From: Clusia tigrina | Taxonomy: Eukaryota; Arthropoda; Insecta; Diptera; Clusiidae | Assembly (NCBI GenBank): GCA_920105625.2 | Contig: OV050033.1 | Span: forward strand, 16,264,001-16,328,000 | Direction of reading: 5' to 3' | DNA: 64,000 nucleotides | Shown: positions 1-11,185 of the stretch, in pieces | Layout of the letters: each line of letters opens with the position of its first letter | Position numbering within the stretch: position 1 is the stretch's first letter | Position numbers and translations under genes: made by a program | Notes under the pieces: model-generated | The model's database searches: none | The model's input: the letters and a program-made list of their open reading frames with translations, nothing else | Told to the model about the DNA's origin: nothing

Positions 1-640
1 ATTTATGAGAGACCGAAAGTGTTTCAATAATTTATTATTTTATTCTTTAAATCAAAGTTTAATTTAATTCTTGGGTAGAACTAAGAACACCAATTATTTG
101 TTAGTCCTTTATATCACAACTTGTCCTTTTGCAACATCTTTTGTAATATCATATCATAGATTTTCTATTCGGTCTCATATTATACTCGTACTTAAGTCAA
201 TTCAACTTTTCATAAGTCAGGCACCATTTAACTTGGATCTCGTATTCAGAGCAATCCTGTTATCGTATCTCCTCTTATTTTCATCTTAGGTAATCCAAGT
301 CCCCACGGTGATAGTTTCTTAATTCTGCAGCACTTCTTTCAAAAGTTTATGAAGTGATGCTGAGAAATTTCTTTGGTTTAAATAAGAAAATGCAATCAAC
401 ACTTTGAAGAGATGGTACGGAAAAGTTATGAATATACGGGGATTTTAGAGGACTCAAGTCAAAGTCTGATTATTAAAAAGATTGCTTTAATTGACAGCAA
501 TAATTGAAGAATGTCCTCAGTAGTATTGACTTGAATGGAATGCCCCTACTCATTCTTTGCTATGAAATTATTCATAATGAAAATAGAATTTGGCAAAATT
601 TATGTGAATAAAAAGACTATGTAACTTCTTTGAATTCAAG
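1..640. other. AT-rich intergenic DNA, no gene seen
   Basis: No coding frame with recognisable protein character and no clear repeat was found here. The stretch lies just before the LINE fragment that begins near 650 and may include its decayed upstream part. One copy of the recurrent 8-mer TACTCGTA is at 183-190. Confidence 0.5.
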
Positions 641-644
641 AGCG

Positions 645-1357
645 GGGACCTAACGGGTCACATGAACATACTCCAAATACTCGAAAATGACCCAATCCTC
701 AAAGTTTCCGGCAAAATCTCCCCAGAGTGGAATTTTCAATACAATCTTCATACAAAGTCTATATTGCAAAGAGAGAATCTTGGGGAACACATAAATTGAT
801 TCCTAAACTAGGCGCACAACTATGGTACACAGATCCATTCTAACTAGAAGATTGGAGTGTAGTCCCTAGATTTCAAAATGGTTTTGCGATGGGAGTGCTA
901 GGTGCAATCTTCCAGGCAGAAGCTTATACCGTCCTGTCATTCTGCTTACGTAGGAAATATCTGGTGCACATACTGTGTTTGGACCCAGAATCTAGAAAGC
1001 TCCTAATGCTAAACCGGGAGAACTTTCGAAACCTCAGCGGATACCTGACGGCCCACTCTACACTCAGGTATTATCTGAAAAAGTTGGGAATTACCTCCAA
1101 AATATCAGCAAGTTATGCAACCAGGAACCGGAGACTAATGTGCGCTTTCACTGTGAATGCCCTGCAGTCTACAGAAAGCTATCACTAGAAATGGGGCTGC
1201 TAACATAGTACCAGAAACTATCTAGAATATGGAACCCTATAGAGTCCTAACGTTTATCAAGAGCCTCAATTAGGATGGTTGAACTAAATCTTCACAAAAA
1301 AGATGAAATTGGTCGAAGTGCACTGTGGCCAATGGTAATGGTAATAATAATAATAAA
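645..1357 (+). mobile_element. 5'-truncated LINE fragment (RNase H plus C-terminal knuckle, TAA tail)
   Basis: A decayed non-LTR retrotransposon 3' end in several frames. From about 651 an open stretch contains GHMNIL and SPEWNFQYN, resembling the linker before RNase H in Jockey/I-type LINEs. Near 823 the frame reads LWYTDPF, matching the first catalytic Asp motif of RNase H (normally YTDGSK) with the glycine lost. From 889 it reads IFQAEAYTV, the usual RNase H second-strand motif. The middle of RNase H is deleted. The frame continues as LSGYLTAHSTLRYYLKKLG. After a frameshift, 1113-1206 reads LCNQEPET and FHCECPAVYRK, a C-X2-C...H-X-C knuckle typical of LINE C-termini. A short (TAA)n run at 1340-1357 would be the 3' tail, as in I-type elements. 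It is a dead relic; the clade assignment is tentative. Confidence 0.8.
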
Positions 1358-3370
1358 TGAGTAAAATCATAGTTTTGGGAGAATATTTATAAAAAGCAGA
1401 AATAAGTAATTATAAGATAGGTAACTCCTATTCTACGTGTTCAATTTTTGGTTGATTTTTATTCTTAAGTCAGAAATTGAATAAGCAGTTCCTTTTTCTT
1501 CACTTTCTCCACAACCAAAACAGAGTAAATAATTCAATGGAATGCAAAGTGCAGGACAAAGTAAACAGGACTTTTTAAAAATAGATATTTTTAGTGCGCA
1601 CATCTGTTGGCAAACGCATGCATGAGAAAGGTAGATCCCTCACTGATAAATCCGTCTCATGTAGTTGTAATGGAGTTATTAGAATCTAATTTTGGACTGA
1701 TTTATTGATATATTTCTTACCACTTTGGCAGACAGTTGAGTTTACTGTTTTTTTTATATTGTAACAATCTATTTATTGAGGTATTCAAATAATTAAATAA
1801 ACTGACCAGATTTAACAGAAATTCCATCTAATTTCCAAGAGATTCGAGATACATTTAAATTAACCATCCTCAGCAAGAACATGGACTACAAAATATTCTT
1901 ATTTACCAAGAAGAGAAAGAAGCTTGTCAATCTGACCTTTGCTACTGGAAAAATAGGCTAATGATTTGTTGACAATAAAGTTACCTCCTTGGACTCTGGA
2001 CTACAGTCGTATAGAACGAAAACCTACTAGGAGAGATATTTATCTTCACTGTTGAAAGAGAATGAAATTAAGATTCACATTTGGACATATAAACAAGGCA
2101 TTAAATGAATGACTCAGCCGCCTTACAACCCTCTCTTCTGTTTCCATTCATCTTTCACAGAATACGCAGATGGACAACTTAATACGAGTAGCTCTGAAGA
2201 ATGGTGACAACCAACGAAACTCTGCTGTCGGAGGTGACGTTCCAACATGACCAAAGCAGGATCACTGCTTTCACAACTGGTTCAAATGGATGAGAGAGTA
2301 AATTTAAATTTAAAAACCTGAAATATAGAAATACATTATTTCGAATGTATTCGTCAATGGGCAAAACTTGACTAAGTACCATTCTATATACCGTCCTAAA
2401 ACCATCATACAATGTTCTTGACTCTTTCTTGTTTTTTGTTTAATTTTAAATTTATTTTTAATTATTTTAAATTTCCTGAATAAATATGCAAGTTCGTTGT
2501 TTCAGTCTTTTGTTTTTATTTCACAGTGTTTTGCAAGGAATATTTTAGAATTTTTTATTGTTGTTATTAACACACTTTCTTGTACTAAATGAATAATTAT
2601 AAAAAATATAATATAAACAATGACACCTCAAATACAAATGCAGCTGTTATTCAATTCGATATAGCGAAAAAATCCGACTGGTGTGATACCTATTTAATAT
2701 AAATCTAAACTGGTCCGACCCTTCTTGTGAGCTGAAAGTACACATTTTAACTCACTGAAGTAGGACAAATCAGTTTGCTAGTAGCTTAAGGAGAAATTTA
2801 TAGATTGTAATGAGTTGAAGAGAATGATTGGAAAGCTGCCGTAAGTCCTTTTTCAGTACCTGATTCCACTGATTAAAATTTAGCTCTCAATTTCGAGCTG
2901 AATGCAAGCGACTTGGCAAAAAAATAATTGGTCAAAACTTTAATAAATAAAAAAGTGATTACTTTTCCTTTCAGTTAAATAGATCCTCCATTTATTGGTG
3001 AAATTAAAGGGAAGTTTTCTTTGAAATGTATGTGAATAGATCTCTCTATAAAGAAATAAGGACTTAATCCGTTTAAAGGTATTGGAAAAGAGTTTAGCAT
3101 ATTCGTCTGATAATTCCTTCTTTGATTCCGTTTTTGAATTAAATATGAAATTTCGTTGCTTTTTGATATATTGTTTCCTTGTTTTATATTAAACTGAAAT
3201 CACATATAGTGAAGTTCGTACGTTAAAGAACAATACTTCCATAATTTATAATAATATTTGGTGTAAAAGAAAAAATAAAAATTAAACAAAACAGAGATAG
3301 AACTGAAGATAATTTCTCCTTCGAAACCTCCATCGTGAGATGTCTGAGACTCATTTGATATATAGATATC
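1358..3370. other. AT-rich intergenic DNA, nothing recognised
   Basis: About 2 kb without a recognisable gene, RNA or repeat. It is rich in A/T runs. A 77-codon minus-strand frame at 2179-2412 shows no recognisable domain or codon-use signal. It could hold old transposon sequence that has decayed too far to recognise by eye. Confidence 0.4.
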
Positions 3371-3705
3371 TGAGTTGTATTTGATATATATTTGGTAGAA
3401 AGTGAGTATTTCCATCTTCCCATTGCCAGTTGATGTTGCTCGTCTGTATGTTTGGGCTGAGAGTTCCAATATTGTTTATTGTATACTATTGCCAACCATT
3501 CTGGCGTCTCAAGTTCGTTTGCTACCTAATGAACTTTTCAAGTTCTCGTTGGGTAGCAGTTCATCCAACATTAAACGATAGAAAACACATGGAGGATTAA
3601 AGGGAAATATTTGTTCAGTACTTGAAGGTCCCTCACAATGTATTCCTCACTATTTCACATTATCTGAGAGTCCCTGAAATTAATCTCTCATTTGTTCGAA
3701 AGCTG
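3370..3705 (+). repeat. Diverged partial copy of the 860-bp inverted-repeat family
   Basis: This stretch aligns with 3776-4130 at an offset of about 404 bp. It shares TTGGTAGAA, GTTCATCCAACATTAAAC-like and TTATCTGAGAGTCCCTGAAA segments in the same order, with many substitutions and small indels. It is older or faster-evolving than the two main arms. It lies in direct orientation immediately upstream of the left arm, so the family is present three times within 4 kb. Confidence 0.75.
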
Positions 3706-3790
3706 AAAATATTGACCGGTTTTTAACTTGTAGCAACTTTAAAAAGAAAGAGGCAATGGCTCACCCGTCACATTTGATATGTATTTGCTC

Positions 3791-4650
3791 TATAGTTGGT
3801 AGAAGGAAAGTATTTCAACCTTCTCACAGGAAACTCATTGCGATTATTGTGGCTCTGTTGTGTGTGTGTGGCGCTGAGAACTCTAATATTGTCTCTTGTA
3901 TACTATCACAATCTGAGTTTTCCAGCCCCCTTCTGGCGTTTCAAGTACTTTTGCATCAAAACTAAATTTTCAGGCACTCATTGGATGAACTGATTCTGAG
4001 ATTAAACAATAAAAGCCACACGGAGGCCGTTTAGTAAATGAGAAAGTACTTGAGCGTCCTTCACTATGTATCCATTAGTTATTGACATTATCTGAGAGTC
4101 CCTGAAATTAAACTCTCCTCTGTCGAAGAGTCCTTAAACATATCCCAAATTCAAGTTATGTTTGAATCGAAGATTGTGACTACTTCTGGGCAATTATTTC
4201 CCCCCTCCGGTGTTGTTGTTGCTCTTGTAAGTTTTATTTTTTTATTTTATTCTAAATTTGGACACAAAATTTAAGAGCTTCCTAAAGACGTCATCGATTC
4301 TTCCGGTTTGTTACATTGACTATATGAGTAGTCTCTGACAGCAGACTTTTCATCTTCTTTTCTTACTATCGTTAGCTGAGGACCAATTTGTACACTGTAA
4401 AAAGGGATCTCGGATTTTCGTAAAATTTTCATCACTTTGGCTGGCATTACTATCAATGCATTTATGCCGAGTTGACTCTTTCCCAGAATACTAATTGCAG
4501 ATCTCATTTCTGTATTAACAGGTGAGGTTTAATTGCACCGATATCAGTGGTCTATTTAAGACTAGTTTGAGTATTCAAATTGAACAGTCATATTTGAAAG
4601 TCGTGAGAATTTTCGTGGATGGCTGATAAATTGTTCTTAGAATAAAAAAT
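3791..4650 (+). repeat. Left arm of a large inverted repeat (~860 bp)
   Basis: The reverse complement of 6634-7491 matches this segment over its whole length, from TATAGTTGGTAGAAGGAAAG at the outer end to TTGTTCTTAGAATAAAAA at the inner end. By eye the identity is roughly 80-90%, with several indels. A 66-codon frame at 3796-3993 (MVEGKYFNLL..., ending WMN) is preserved in the other arm despite a 3-bp indel, but it has no recognised domain. No LTR, terminal motif or transposase was identified, so the class of the repeat is unknown. Confidence 0.85.
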
Positions 4651-4737
4651 ATTATAAAGCTTGTATATTCCCGACTTCCTTCACTTCGTATCTGACATTA
4701 TTCGTTTTGCTCAGCACTAGATCTCATCTTACTATTA

Positions 4738-5195
4738 ATATTAGATTAGATTAGATTGTAGTCAGAGCGGAAACTAGTCACCAAGTCACTGCGGCCAAAC
4801 AGGCCTATTGTGACACCCTCTATTTTTAGAAATGCTCCACAAGTCTAGAGTATTCATTACGAATTCAGAAAGATTCCTTTAGGTGATTTGTCCGCAATAT
4901 CTGACGGCTCTAGGAAATGGTTACCTAAGTAACGAAGCTGGATCCATATGAGACCATTACAGTGACAAAGCAGATGATCAGCTGGTTCCTCCTCTTCGTT
5001 ACACAATCTGCAGAGGTCATTTCGAATGATCTTTATACAGTATTGGTGTTTCATTACTCTACAGTGCCCAGTCAAAAGTTTCGCGACAATGCGAATACCT
5101 GACCGAGTCAAGCTCAGTATCGCATTAGTTTTCTGGAGAGAATGGAACTGCAAGTTGAAAGTTTTAGCTACCCTAATATCTTTTGTTTCCATACC
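4738..5195 (-). mobile_element. LINE 3' end, minus strand, in the spacer of the inverted repeat
   Basis: On the minus strand a 111-codon frame (5192 to 4857) contains AKLLTGHCRVMKHQYCIKI followed by LCRLCNEEEEPADHLLCHCN. This is the classic end of a LINE RNase H region followed by a C-X2-C-X8-H-X4-C knuckle. After the stop, the 3' UTR runs to about 4742 and includes a GGTGTCACAATAGGCC motif. It ends in a (TCTAA)n tract (seen as TTAGA repeats on the plus strand at 4738-4756). It is 5'-truncated, with no reverse transcriptase. The insertion lies between the two arms of the large inverted repeat. Confidence 0.85.
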
Positions 5196-6633
5196 ATATT
5201 GGTGCGATTTCTTTCCTCGCCATTCCTTAATTTCGTATTTTGTGGAGCTATTAATATTACGTGTATTTATATTTTGTTTTTCTTATCGATCGTGCTCTCT
5301 GTTTCACTCTCTGTCGCTCCTTTTTAGTTTGATTTCATACTTTTTAAATGAAGTGTTTATTTCCAGTTCAAGGTTTAGGCGAAAGTGGTGACAATTCCTC
5401 ATCAAAATGAGCATTTCTGATAGAGCCGACTTGACAAATGCGGCCTGCGATTTGTGCGAAATGATTTGACCCAGTTCGATCAAGTGTGGCTCACTTAAAA
5501 GGCAACTAAACGGTTTTTAATAATCAAAATTGGATCATGATACTCTCAGCGCCTTTCAATGGCAAATTGTAACCCCCTCCTTTGTGCTGTTGTTGGTGGC
5601 CTATTTTGCAGCATTAAAGCGTATCATTTTCCTCACTTGCAGGCAAAAGCATTTCACGCGTTTGGCTCGAAATCGTATTAACCGCAGAAATATCCCAAAC
5701 ATGCACGAATGTAACGCACACAATTGATCAAGTTCACCACTTCGTTCAACACCCGCGCGGCGTGTTTACAAACCTTTGCTTTTATTTTGTACTATTGAAC
5801 AATCAACGCGAACACGCGGCTGGGCGCATGCGCTCATGTGCCGCACGCAGCAAATGAATTATTGCGTTTGTGGTTGTTGTTGTTATTGTTACTTGGACTT
5901 TTATTGTTTGTTTCTAAGGTTGTTGTTGCTGATGTTGTTGTTGTTGTTGTTGTTGTTGAACTGGCTGCGGAATTGAAATGTCACTGTCTGAAACCGATTG
6001 AGAGAAGAAAATATAACAAAAACGTTTTAATTATTCTTCAGAGATTTTATTTATTTTTCATTAGCGGTTTTTATTGTAGTGCAGCGGCCCCGCCCTCTTG
6101 GAATGTGCTCACACATGCGTCCGGCCAGTCTTTCAAGGGCAATCGTAATTAAGTTGCCCAGTTTCGCCAATGCTACACAACTCGAAATGAAAGAGTTTAA
6201 TCGAAAATGAATCAAAAAGCTCAGCTGCAATTTCCTAATCTGAGGTGTTCACCTTTGGAGTAATAAACTTAAAAATCAACAACAACAAAAAAACACTCTT
6301 AATAGTCAAAATTTGCGAAATCGATCAATAAATATATTCATATTTCTGACTGTGATAATTATTGAAAAATGGCAATAATAATTTATGATCACGATTCTAT
6401 ATTAATATTGAAAATTTCGGACAGTGATGGGAACAGGTCTCGAAGGTGTTGACTGCCACCAACGAGATTATTGCATTATAAGATCATTTTGTACGTTGGC
6501 TGTTCTTGTCTACACACAAAGAGATGGGAAGACCAAGACAAATAAATTTGTTCAATCTTACCATGACCTCATTTACATCAGCCCTGTCAAATTCACCCCA
6601 ACAAATGTCGAAACTGGGGTTAGTTTTATATGA
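5196..6633. other. Non-repetitive island with TTG repeats (rest of the inverted-repeat spacer)
   Basis: This part of the spacer has no recognisable transposon. From about 5500 the composition shifts to higher GC, with CpG-containing words, an imperfect (TTG)n run at 5866-5957 and homeodomain-type ATTA motifs. This looks like unique intergenic or intronic DNA. Open frames at 5776-5976 and 5838-6152 are products of the TTG run and are not called as genes. Confidence 0.45.
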
Positions 6634-7491
6634 TTTTTTATTCTAAGAACAATTTAGCATCCATCAACCAAAATTTTTACGGCTTTCAAATATGACGGTT
6701 TGAATTGAATACTCAAACTATGCTTAAATATACCATTGATATTGGTCCAATTAAACCTCACCTATTAACAAAAAAATGAGATCTCCAATTAGGATTCTGG
6801 GAAAGAGTCAACTCTGCATAAATGCATTGACAGCATTGTCAGCCACAGTACTGAACAAAATTTTACGATAATCCGAGATTATTTTTTCAATATATAAATT
6901 TGTCCTCAGCTTACGATAGTAACGAAAGAAGATGAAAAGTCTGCTGTCAGAGACTACTCATATAGTCTATGTAGCAAACCAAAAGTATCGATGGTGGCTT
7001 TAGGAAGCTCTTAAATTTTGTTTCCAAGATTAGAATAAAATCATACATAAAAAAATAAAACTATTGAGAGAACCAACATCCTCTGAAGAGAAAATTATAG
7101 CCCGGAAATAGTCACAATCTTCGATTCAAACATAACTTGAATTTGGGATATGTTTAAGGACTCTTCGACAGAGGAGAGTTTAATTTCAGGGACTCTCAGA
7201 TAATGTCAAAAACTAACATTGTGAGGGACGCTCAAGTACTTTCTCATTTACTAAACGGCCTCCGTGTGGTTTCTATTGTTTAATCTCAGAACCAGTTCAT
7301 CCAACGAGTGCCTTTCAATTTAATTTTGAGGCAAAAGTACTTGAAACGCCAGAAGGGGGCTGGAAAACTCAGATTGTGATAGTATACAAGAGGCACTATT
7401 AGAGTTCTCAGCGCCAACACACAACAGAGCCACAATAATCGCAATGAGTTTTTTGTGAGAAGGTTGAAATACTTTCCTTCTACCAACTATA
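6634..7491 (-). repeat. Right arm of the large inverted repeat (~860 bp)
   Basis: Inverted copy of 3791-4650. The inner end starts at TTTTTTATTCTAAGAACAA and the outer end stops at TTCTACCAACTATA. The minus-strand frame 7486-7286 reads MVEGKYFNLLTKNSLRLLW..., equivalent to the left-arm frame and ending GTRWMNWF. The outer end is followed by a separate 55-bp tandem duplication. Confidence 0.85.
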
Positions 7492-7592
7492 GGTTAGTTT
7501 TTAAAGTTACTATAGAATAAAAACCATTCAATTCTACCAACTATAGGTTTCTTTTTAAAGTTACTATAGAATAAAAACCATTCAATATTTTT
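7479..7592 (+). repeat. 55-bp tandem duplication at the outer end of the right arm
   Basis: The block beginning CTACCAACTATAGG and ending AAAACCATTCAAT occurs twice in a row (about 7479-7531 and 7534-7588) with very few differences. It duplicates the outer boundary of the inverted-repeat arm together with adjacent sequence, so it arose after the arm was in place. Confidence 0.75.
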
Positions 7593-7619
7593 TCAAGTTT
7601 CTTGATTTATTGAAACTAA

Positions 7620-8295
7620 TTATTTACGTAATATTTCATTAAAATGACTGCCACGTCTGGCTGGGCAGGACTCCATCCTGTAAACCCAATTATTCACCAC
7701 AATTTTCAATGGTGTAAAGCTGTGTTTCATGAATAGATCGTCAAATCTTGTGCCTGAATGCCTGAATCTTTGCTTGATTGTCTGCATAACGCTGCCCCAT
7801 CCCAAAGCATCAAATCGCAGCTACAATGAGGTCAAGGGACATCAATAAAAGGACTGATTCCACGTTTATTAAACTTTGTGCTCAAAAGGTCGATTTTTTC
7901 GTGGCTTGTGTGGCACGTAGCGCCATCCTGCTAGAACCAAAGCTAATCCAAGATCAAATCTTCCATTGCTGAAAGCGGTTGGCATGCCTCTGTAGCGGTC
8001 TTCGTTGAGAGTAACGATGTTGCCATCTTCATTATCGTAGAAAATTGGGCCATTTATGCCACAGCTCACCAAACCCCACCAAAGAGTCACACAGAATTCT
8101 TAAGGACTATGTCTGGGTTGTCCGAGCCGCAAATACGGCAGTTTTGCTTGTTAACATAATCGAGCCTCATCTGAAAAAATGATATTTTTAGCAAAATTGG
8201 TGTCATATTCCAGCTGCCCCAAATCCCAAACAGAGAATCAATAGCGAAGTGGTGGGATTTTGTTTCAATTTCTGACGCAATTGAACCTTGTAAGC
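7620..8295 (-). pseudogene. Degenerate mariner-like (DDE) transposase
   Basis: Read on the minus strand from about 8295 to 7620 in shifting frames. It begins with YKVQLRQKLKQNP. Next come GQLEYDTNFAKN and IIFSDEA, the region of the first catalytic Asp. After a frame break comes TLWWGLVSCGINGPIF, then NEDGNIVTLNEDRYRGM. The C-terminus reads NWVYRMESCPARRGSHFNEI. This order matches mariner/Tc1-superfamily transposases common in arthropods (FSDEAHF, then VWCAL...GIIGPYFFE, then the C-terminal NWV-RM-C-RGGHLNEI block). The central part with the second Asp (usually a QQDGATAHT segment) is deleted, and several stops and shifts are present. It is non-functional. No terminal repeats were identified. 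Confidence 0.85.
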
Positions 8296-9017
8296 GAATA
8301 ATCCCAGATCTTTATGGCAATGTTGCTGGCAATGTTGCTGCTAGCACTTTTACTTTGTTCTCGAGCTTAGCCAAATACTTTCAGCAACAGCAGCAATATT
8401 CTTCACTGAGTGGACTGAAGGAGAGAAGAATTGAAGATATGATATGGAAATCATGTGTGGTGATCGTAGAAAAGAGGGAACTATAAGTAGATTTAGATCC
8501 GCATTGCTGATGTAGACGCATACTCATGTCGTAGTCCAAACGGCTCTGAGCTTTTATATTCCCAGTTGTATTATAAGTACTTTATAGCAGCTCTGGAACC
8601 ACATTAAGTGTTGAATATATCGAAATAATCAGTAGAAAAGCATGTCATGGGTAGAATTATAACCCTCAATGGCCACACTACCATGGATTGGAGCAACAAT
8701 GGTTAACAAAAACATAATTGCGAGCCCATAAGAGGCTCGTACCAATAGGAAAACAACCACAATTCGAACCACAAGCTCATGATCAGGAAGCACCCATCTA
8801 AATTACAACAAAACTATAACAACAACGCAGAGCAACGAAACAAGTAATGCAATCAAATGTGCGAAGACTTGAAATGCCATGAAAACTGGTGTAGAGAGGT
8901 CGGAACTAATCTAGCGGTATGAGAAATAAAGGGTGAGTTTTTAAGAACTAGTGGAGATTATAATGAAATAACATTAATAAAATCGATGTAATGAGCAACG
9001 ATTGTGGCAGATCATTT
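8296..9017. other. Intergenic DNA with small shared words
   Basis: No gene seen. The segment 8331-8357 is nearly identical to 13141-13170, within a larger TGGCAATGTTGCTG-rich stretch. Around 8436-8460 the word GATATGATATGG and its flanks recur near 9465, suggesting an older piece of the 9-9.6 kb duplication. Confidence 0.4.
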
Positions 9018-9600
9018 CTATTCTATTATTTTCTAAGGGAGTGCGTGGTAGTTAAGTGGAGCTCGAGGAACTAAAATGTGTTCTACTTTGACAACAATGC
9101 TTCAGAGCTCTGGTTTAATGTGGAAGTGAACTGGAAAACTGTAAAGTTCGACTTTGTTGCACTGCTTTCCACTCGATTGTGAGCTTGAGTACAAGTTTAT
9201 ATGTCATTCCGCCTGGTCGCTTATTCTAAAAGTCTGGGAGACTTCCTTCTTCGAAGGTTCTCCGGCCTACCCTACCATTCTCTCTATTCTATTCTAAGTG
9301 AATGCGAGGTAGTTAAGCGGATCTAAAATGTGTTCTACTTTGAGAAAGATGTTTCAGAGGGCTCGTTGTGGAACACAAAGACCTGATTGCACTGAAAGAA
9401 TGAGTTAAGGGAGCTTTTGGGTAAAACCAGAATTAAATAATATACTCGTATATCAAAAGTCTGATATGATATGGGAATCAGGTGTAATTATATTAAAGAC
9501 AGAAGGAACTGAAAAATGTAGACTTCGACTATGTTGCTCTCCCCTCGATTGTGAACTTGGACGCTACTTTGGATGCCATTCCGCCTGGTCGCCTATTCCA
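9018..9600 (+). repeat. Diverged direct duplication (about 0.2-0.3 kb units)
   Basis: Unit 1 (about 9018-9232) and unit 2 (about 9285-9600) share in order TTCTA...TTCTAAG, AAAATGTGTTCTACTTTGA, AAATGTAGACTTCGACT-like and CATTCCGCCTGGTCGC blocks. Unit 2 is longer because it carries extra sequence in the middle (about 9380-9490). There is no coding signal. The origin, whether local duplication or two copies of an unknown transposon, cannot be decided here. Confidence 0.65.
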
Positions 9601-9659
9601 CGCGTCCACCTGTCCGACCTATTTCGCTTAAGAGTGTTATCGAACCGTTCTGCGCTGGA

Positions 9660-10720
9660 AATCAGTCACTGATTAATCTGATTTTCAAATCAACGCTCTC
9701 TGAGCACACTAATGGGGTTTAACCCGTTTTTTTGGCAGCCTACTTTTTCATTTTTCTTTGTTTCCCTTTTAATTATTTTTTTCATATTATTTTTTGCTGT
9801 TGTTGTGTTTTGTTCGAAACGAATTTGATTCACTTTCAAAATGTTTGCGTACAAACTTTTTCAAGCTGTGTTGAAATGCAATAAAAAATCAATTAATGTT
9901 GATTTAAATGTTAGATCGAAACTCGTGTTACAAATTACGCGCCTCAAAGGGGGCAACAACAATCGCAACGAAACGATTGAAACTTGAGTTGAATTCAGGG
10001 CTCTGGACAACTGAGGCAATCAGCTGGAATGTGGATCTGTGACATTTGCGCGAATTGCTTGAAAAGCGGTTGAGCAGTTTCAGCCTCGATTTGATGGCTC
10101 CTAAACACGCACAAAACAGTGCCGCCGATTGTTATCTAAGAGACAACAGCAGCAGTATCAGGCGGCAATTATGACCATTTTGGCCAAGTTACAACGTAAA
10201 CTGCTCCAATTTGTCATGTATCTTCAGTTGACATTTGCTGTAATGAGCCATTTTCGGGTTTAATGTCTTAATTACAGACCACCAACCAACCAACTGCCAA
10301 GTTATAGTCTGCCTTCAACGAGTTGTCTGGCTGGGACTCTTACTCTGCGAAACCAAAACGCGAAATTGGCTCTAACTTTTTTATTTGATTGCAGTTTATT
10401 TCGGTTTATAATTTTTGGTGTGGTTGGGCTCAATTGCAAAACGCTCGCCAGACAAAAGACATTCACTTTTTCGGTGTCTTGCCACGCCGCTGTGATTGGG
10501 TGGCGGTGGTGATGGTGGTAGCGGCGTGTAATGTCCCAGCACAAAAACGCTGCATTTGTGGTTTGCGTTTGGGCCGAAAGACTTTTGCCAAACTGTTCCG
10601 TTGTATGTAGTAGTCTGGTCTGGTCTGGTCTGGTCTGGTCTGCTTTGGCACGGTTTGTGTCCGCGCCAGTCTGGAAGCCTTGGCGTCAACTCAACTAACT
10701 AATTTGTAAGTCGAGCGCAG
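9660..10720. other. Non-repetitive island with a TGGTC pentamer tract
   Basis: Higher-GC, CpG-containing sequence without transposon similarity. It has a perfect (TGGTC) pentamer run at 10612-10642 and TTG-rich stretches. Overlapping open frames of 60-97 codons on both strands at 10300-10690 look like by-products of the composition. It is a candidate regulatory or unrecognised exon-bearing region, but no splice-bounded coding exon was found. Confidence 0.4.
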
Positions 10721-11137
10721 ATATCGCGCTTTATTAAATATACTCGCAGCATATGCTTAAATTGCTAATGATATAACGGAGGGCGGAAATAATGACTCAA
10801 AACGTGACAGAATTTGCCAAGGACGAATGGTGTGCTTTTACAGTGCCAAAGGATATGCAGTTGGCAATATTAGTTGATTAACTACGACGAAAGATTTCTT
10901 CCGGTTTACGATCCATTTCTCAGCTATGAGTCAAGTTTTCAGTGAGTTCGCAGTAAAGTTGGCATGGGAAAACGAGATGAAGAGAAGGAATGAACACGAA
11001 CTTAGAGTCGAGGAGAAGTTATGAACACAATCATAGGGAACTCTGAGTGGAAATGAACTTCCTAGAACTTCAGGAAGAAGAAGGAGTTAAAGTGGAAACC
11101 TAAATAGAAAAAGCAACACTGACTTGTATATAAATAT

Positions 11138-11166
11138 ACTAGGTAGGTACCTACCTACCTACCTAT
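11138..11166. repeat. Palindromic (TACC)/(GGTA) microsatellite
   Basis: TAGGTAGG followed by TACCTACC repeats forms a self-complementary tract. Elsewhere in this window GGTA-type tracts mark the 3' tails of minus-strand LINE copies, so this may be a relic LINE tail directly upstream of the plus-strand LINE at 11186. Confidence 0.7.
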
Positions 11167-11185
11167 ATTTATACTAAGTATTTGT

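Noticed and set aside
889..1188. 99-codon frame taken as a cellular gene
   Set aside because: FQAEAYTV and LSGYLTAH are LINE RNase H motifs and the frame is a relic with deletion and frameshift.
5776..6152. Poly-Leu/poly-Val frames that resemble membrane segments
   Set aside because: Derived from a (TTG)n tract; no plausible gene context.
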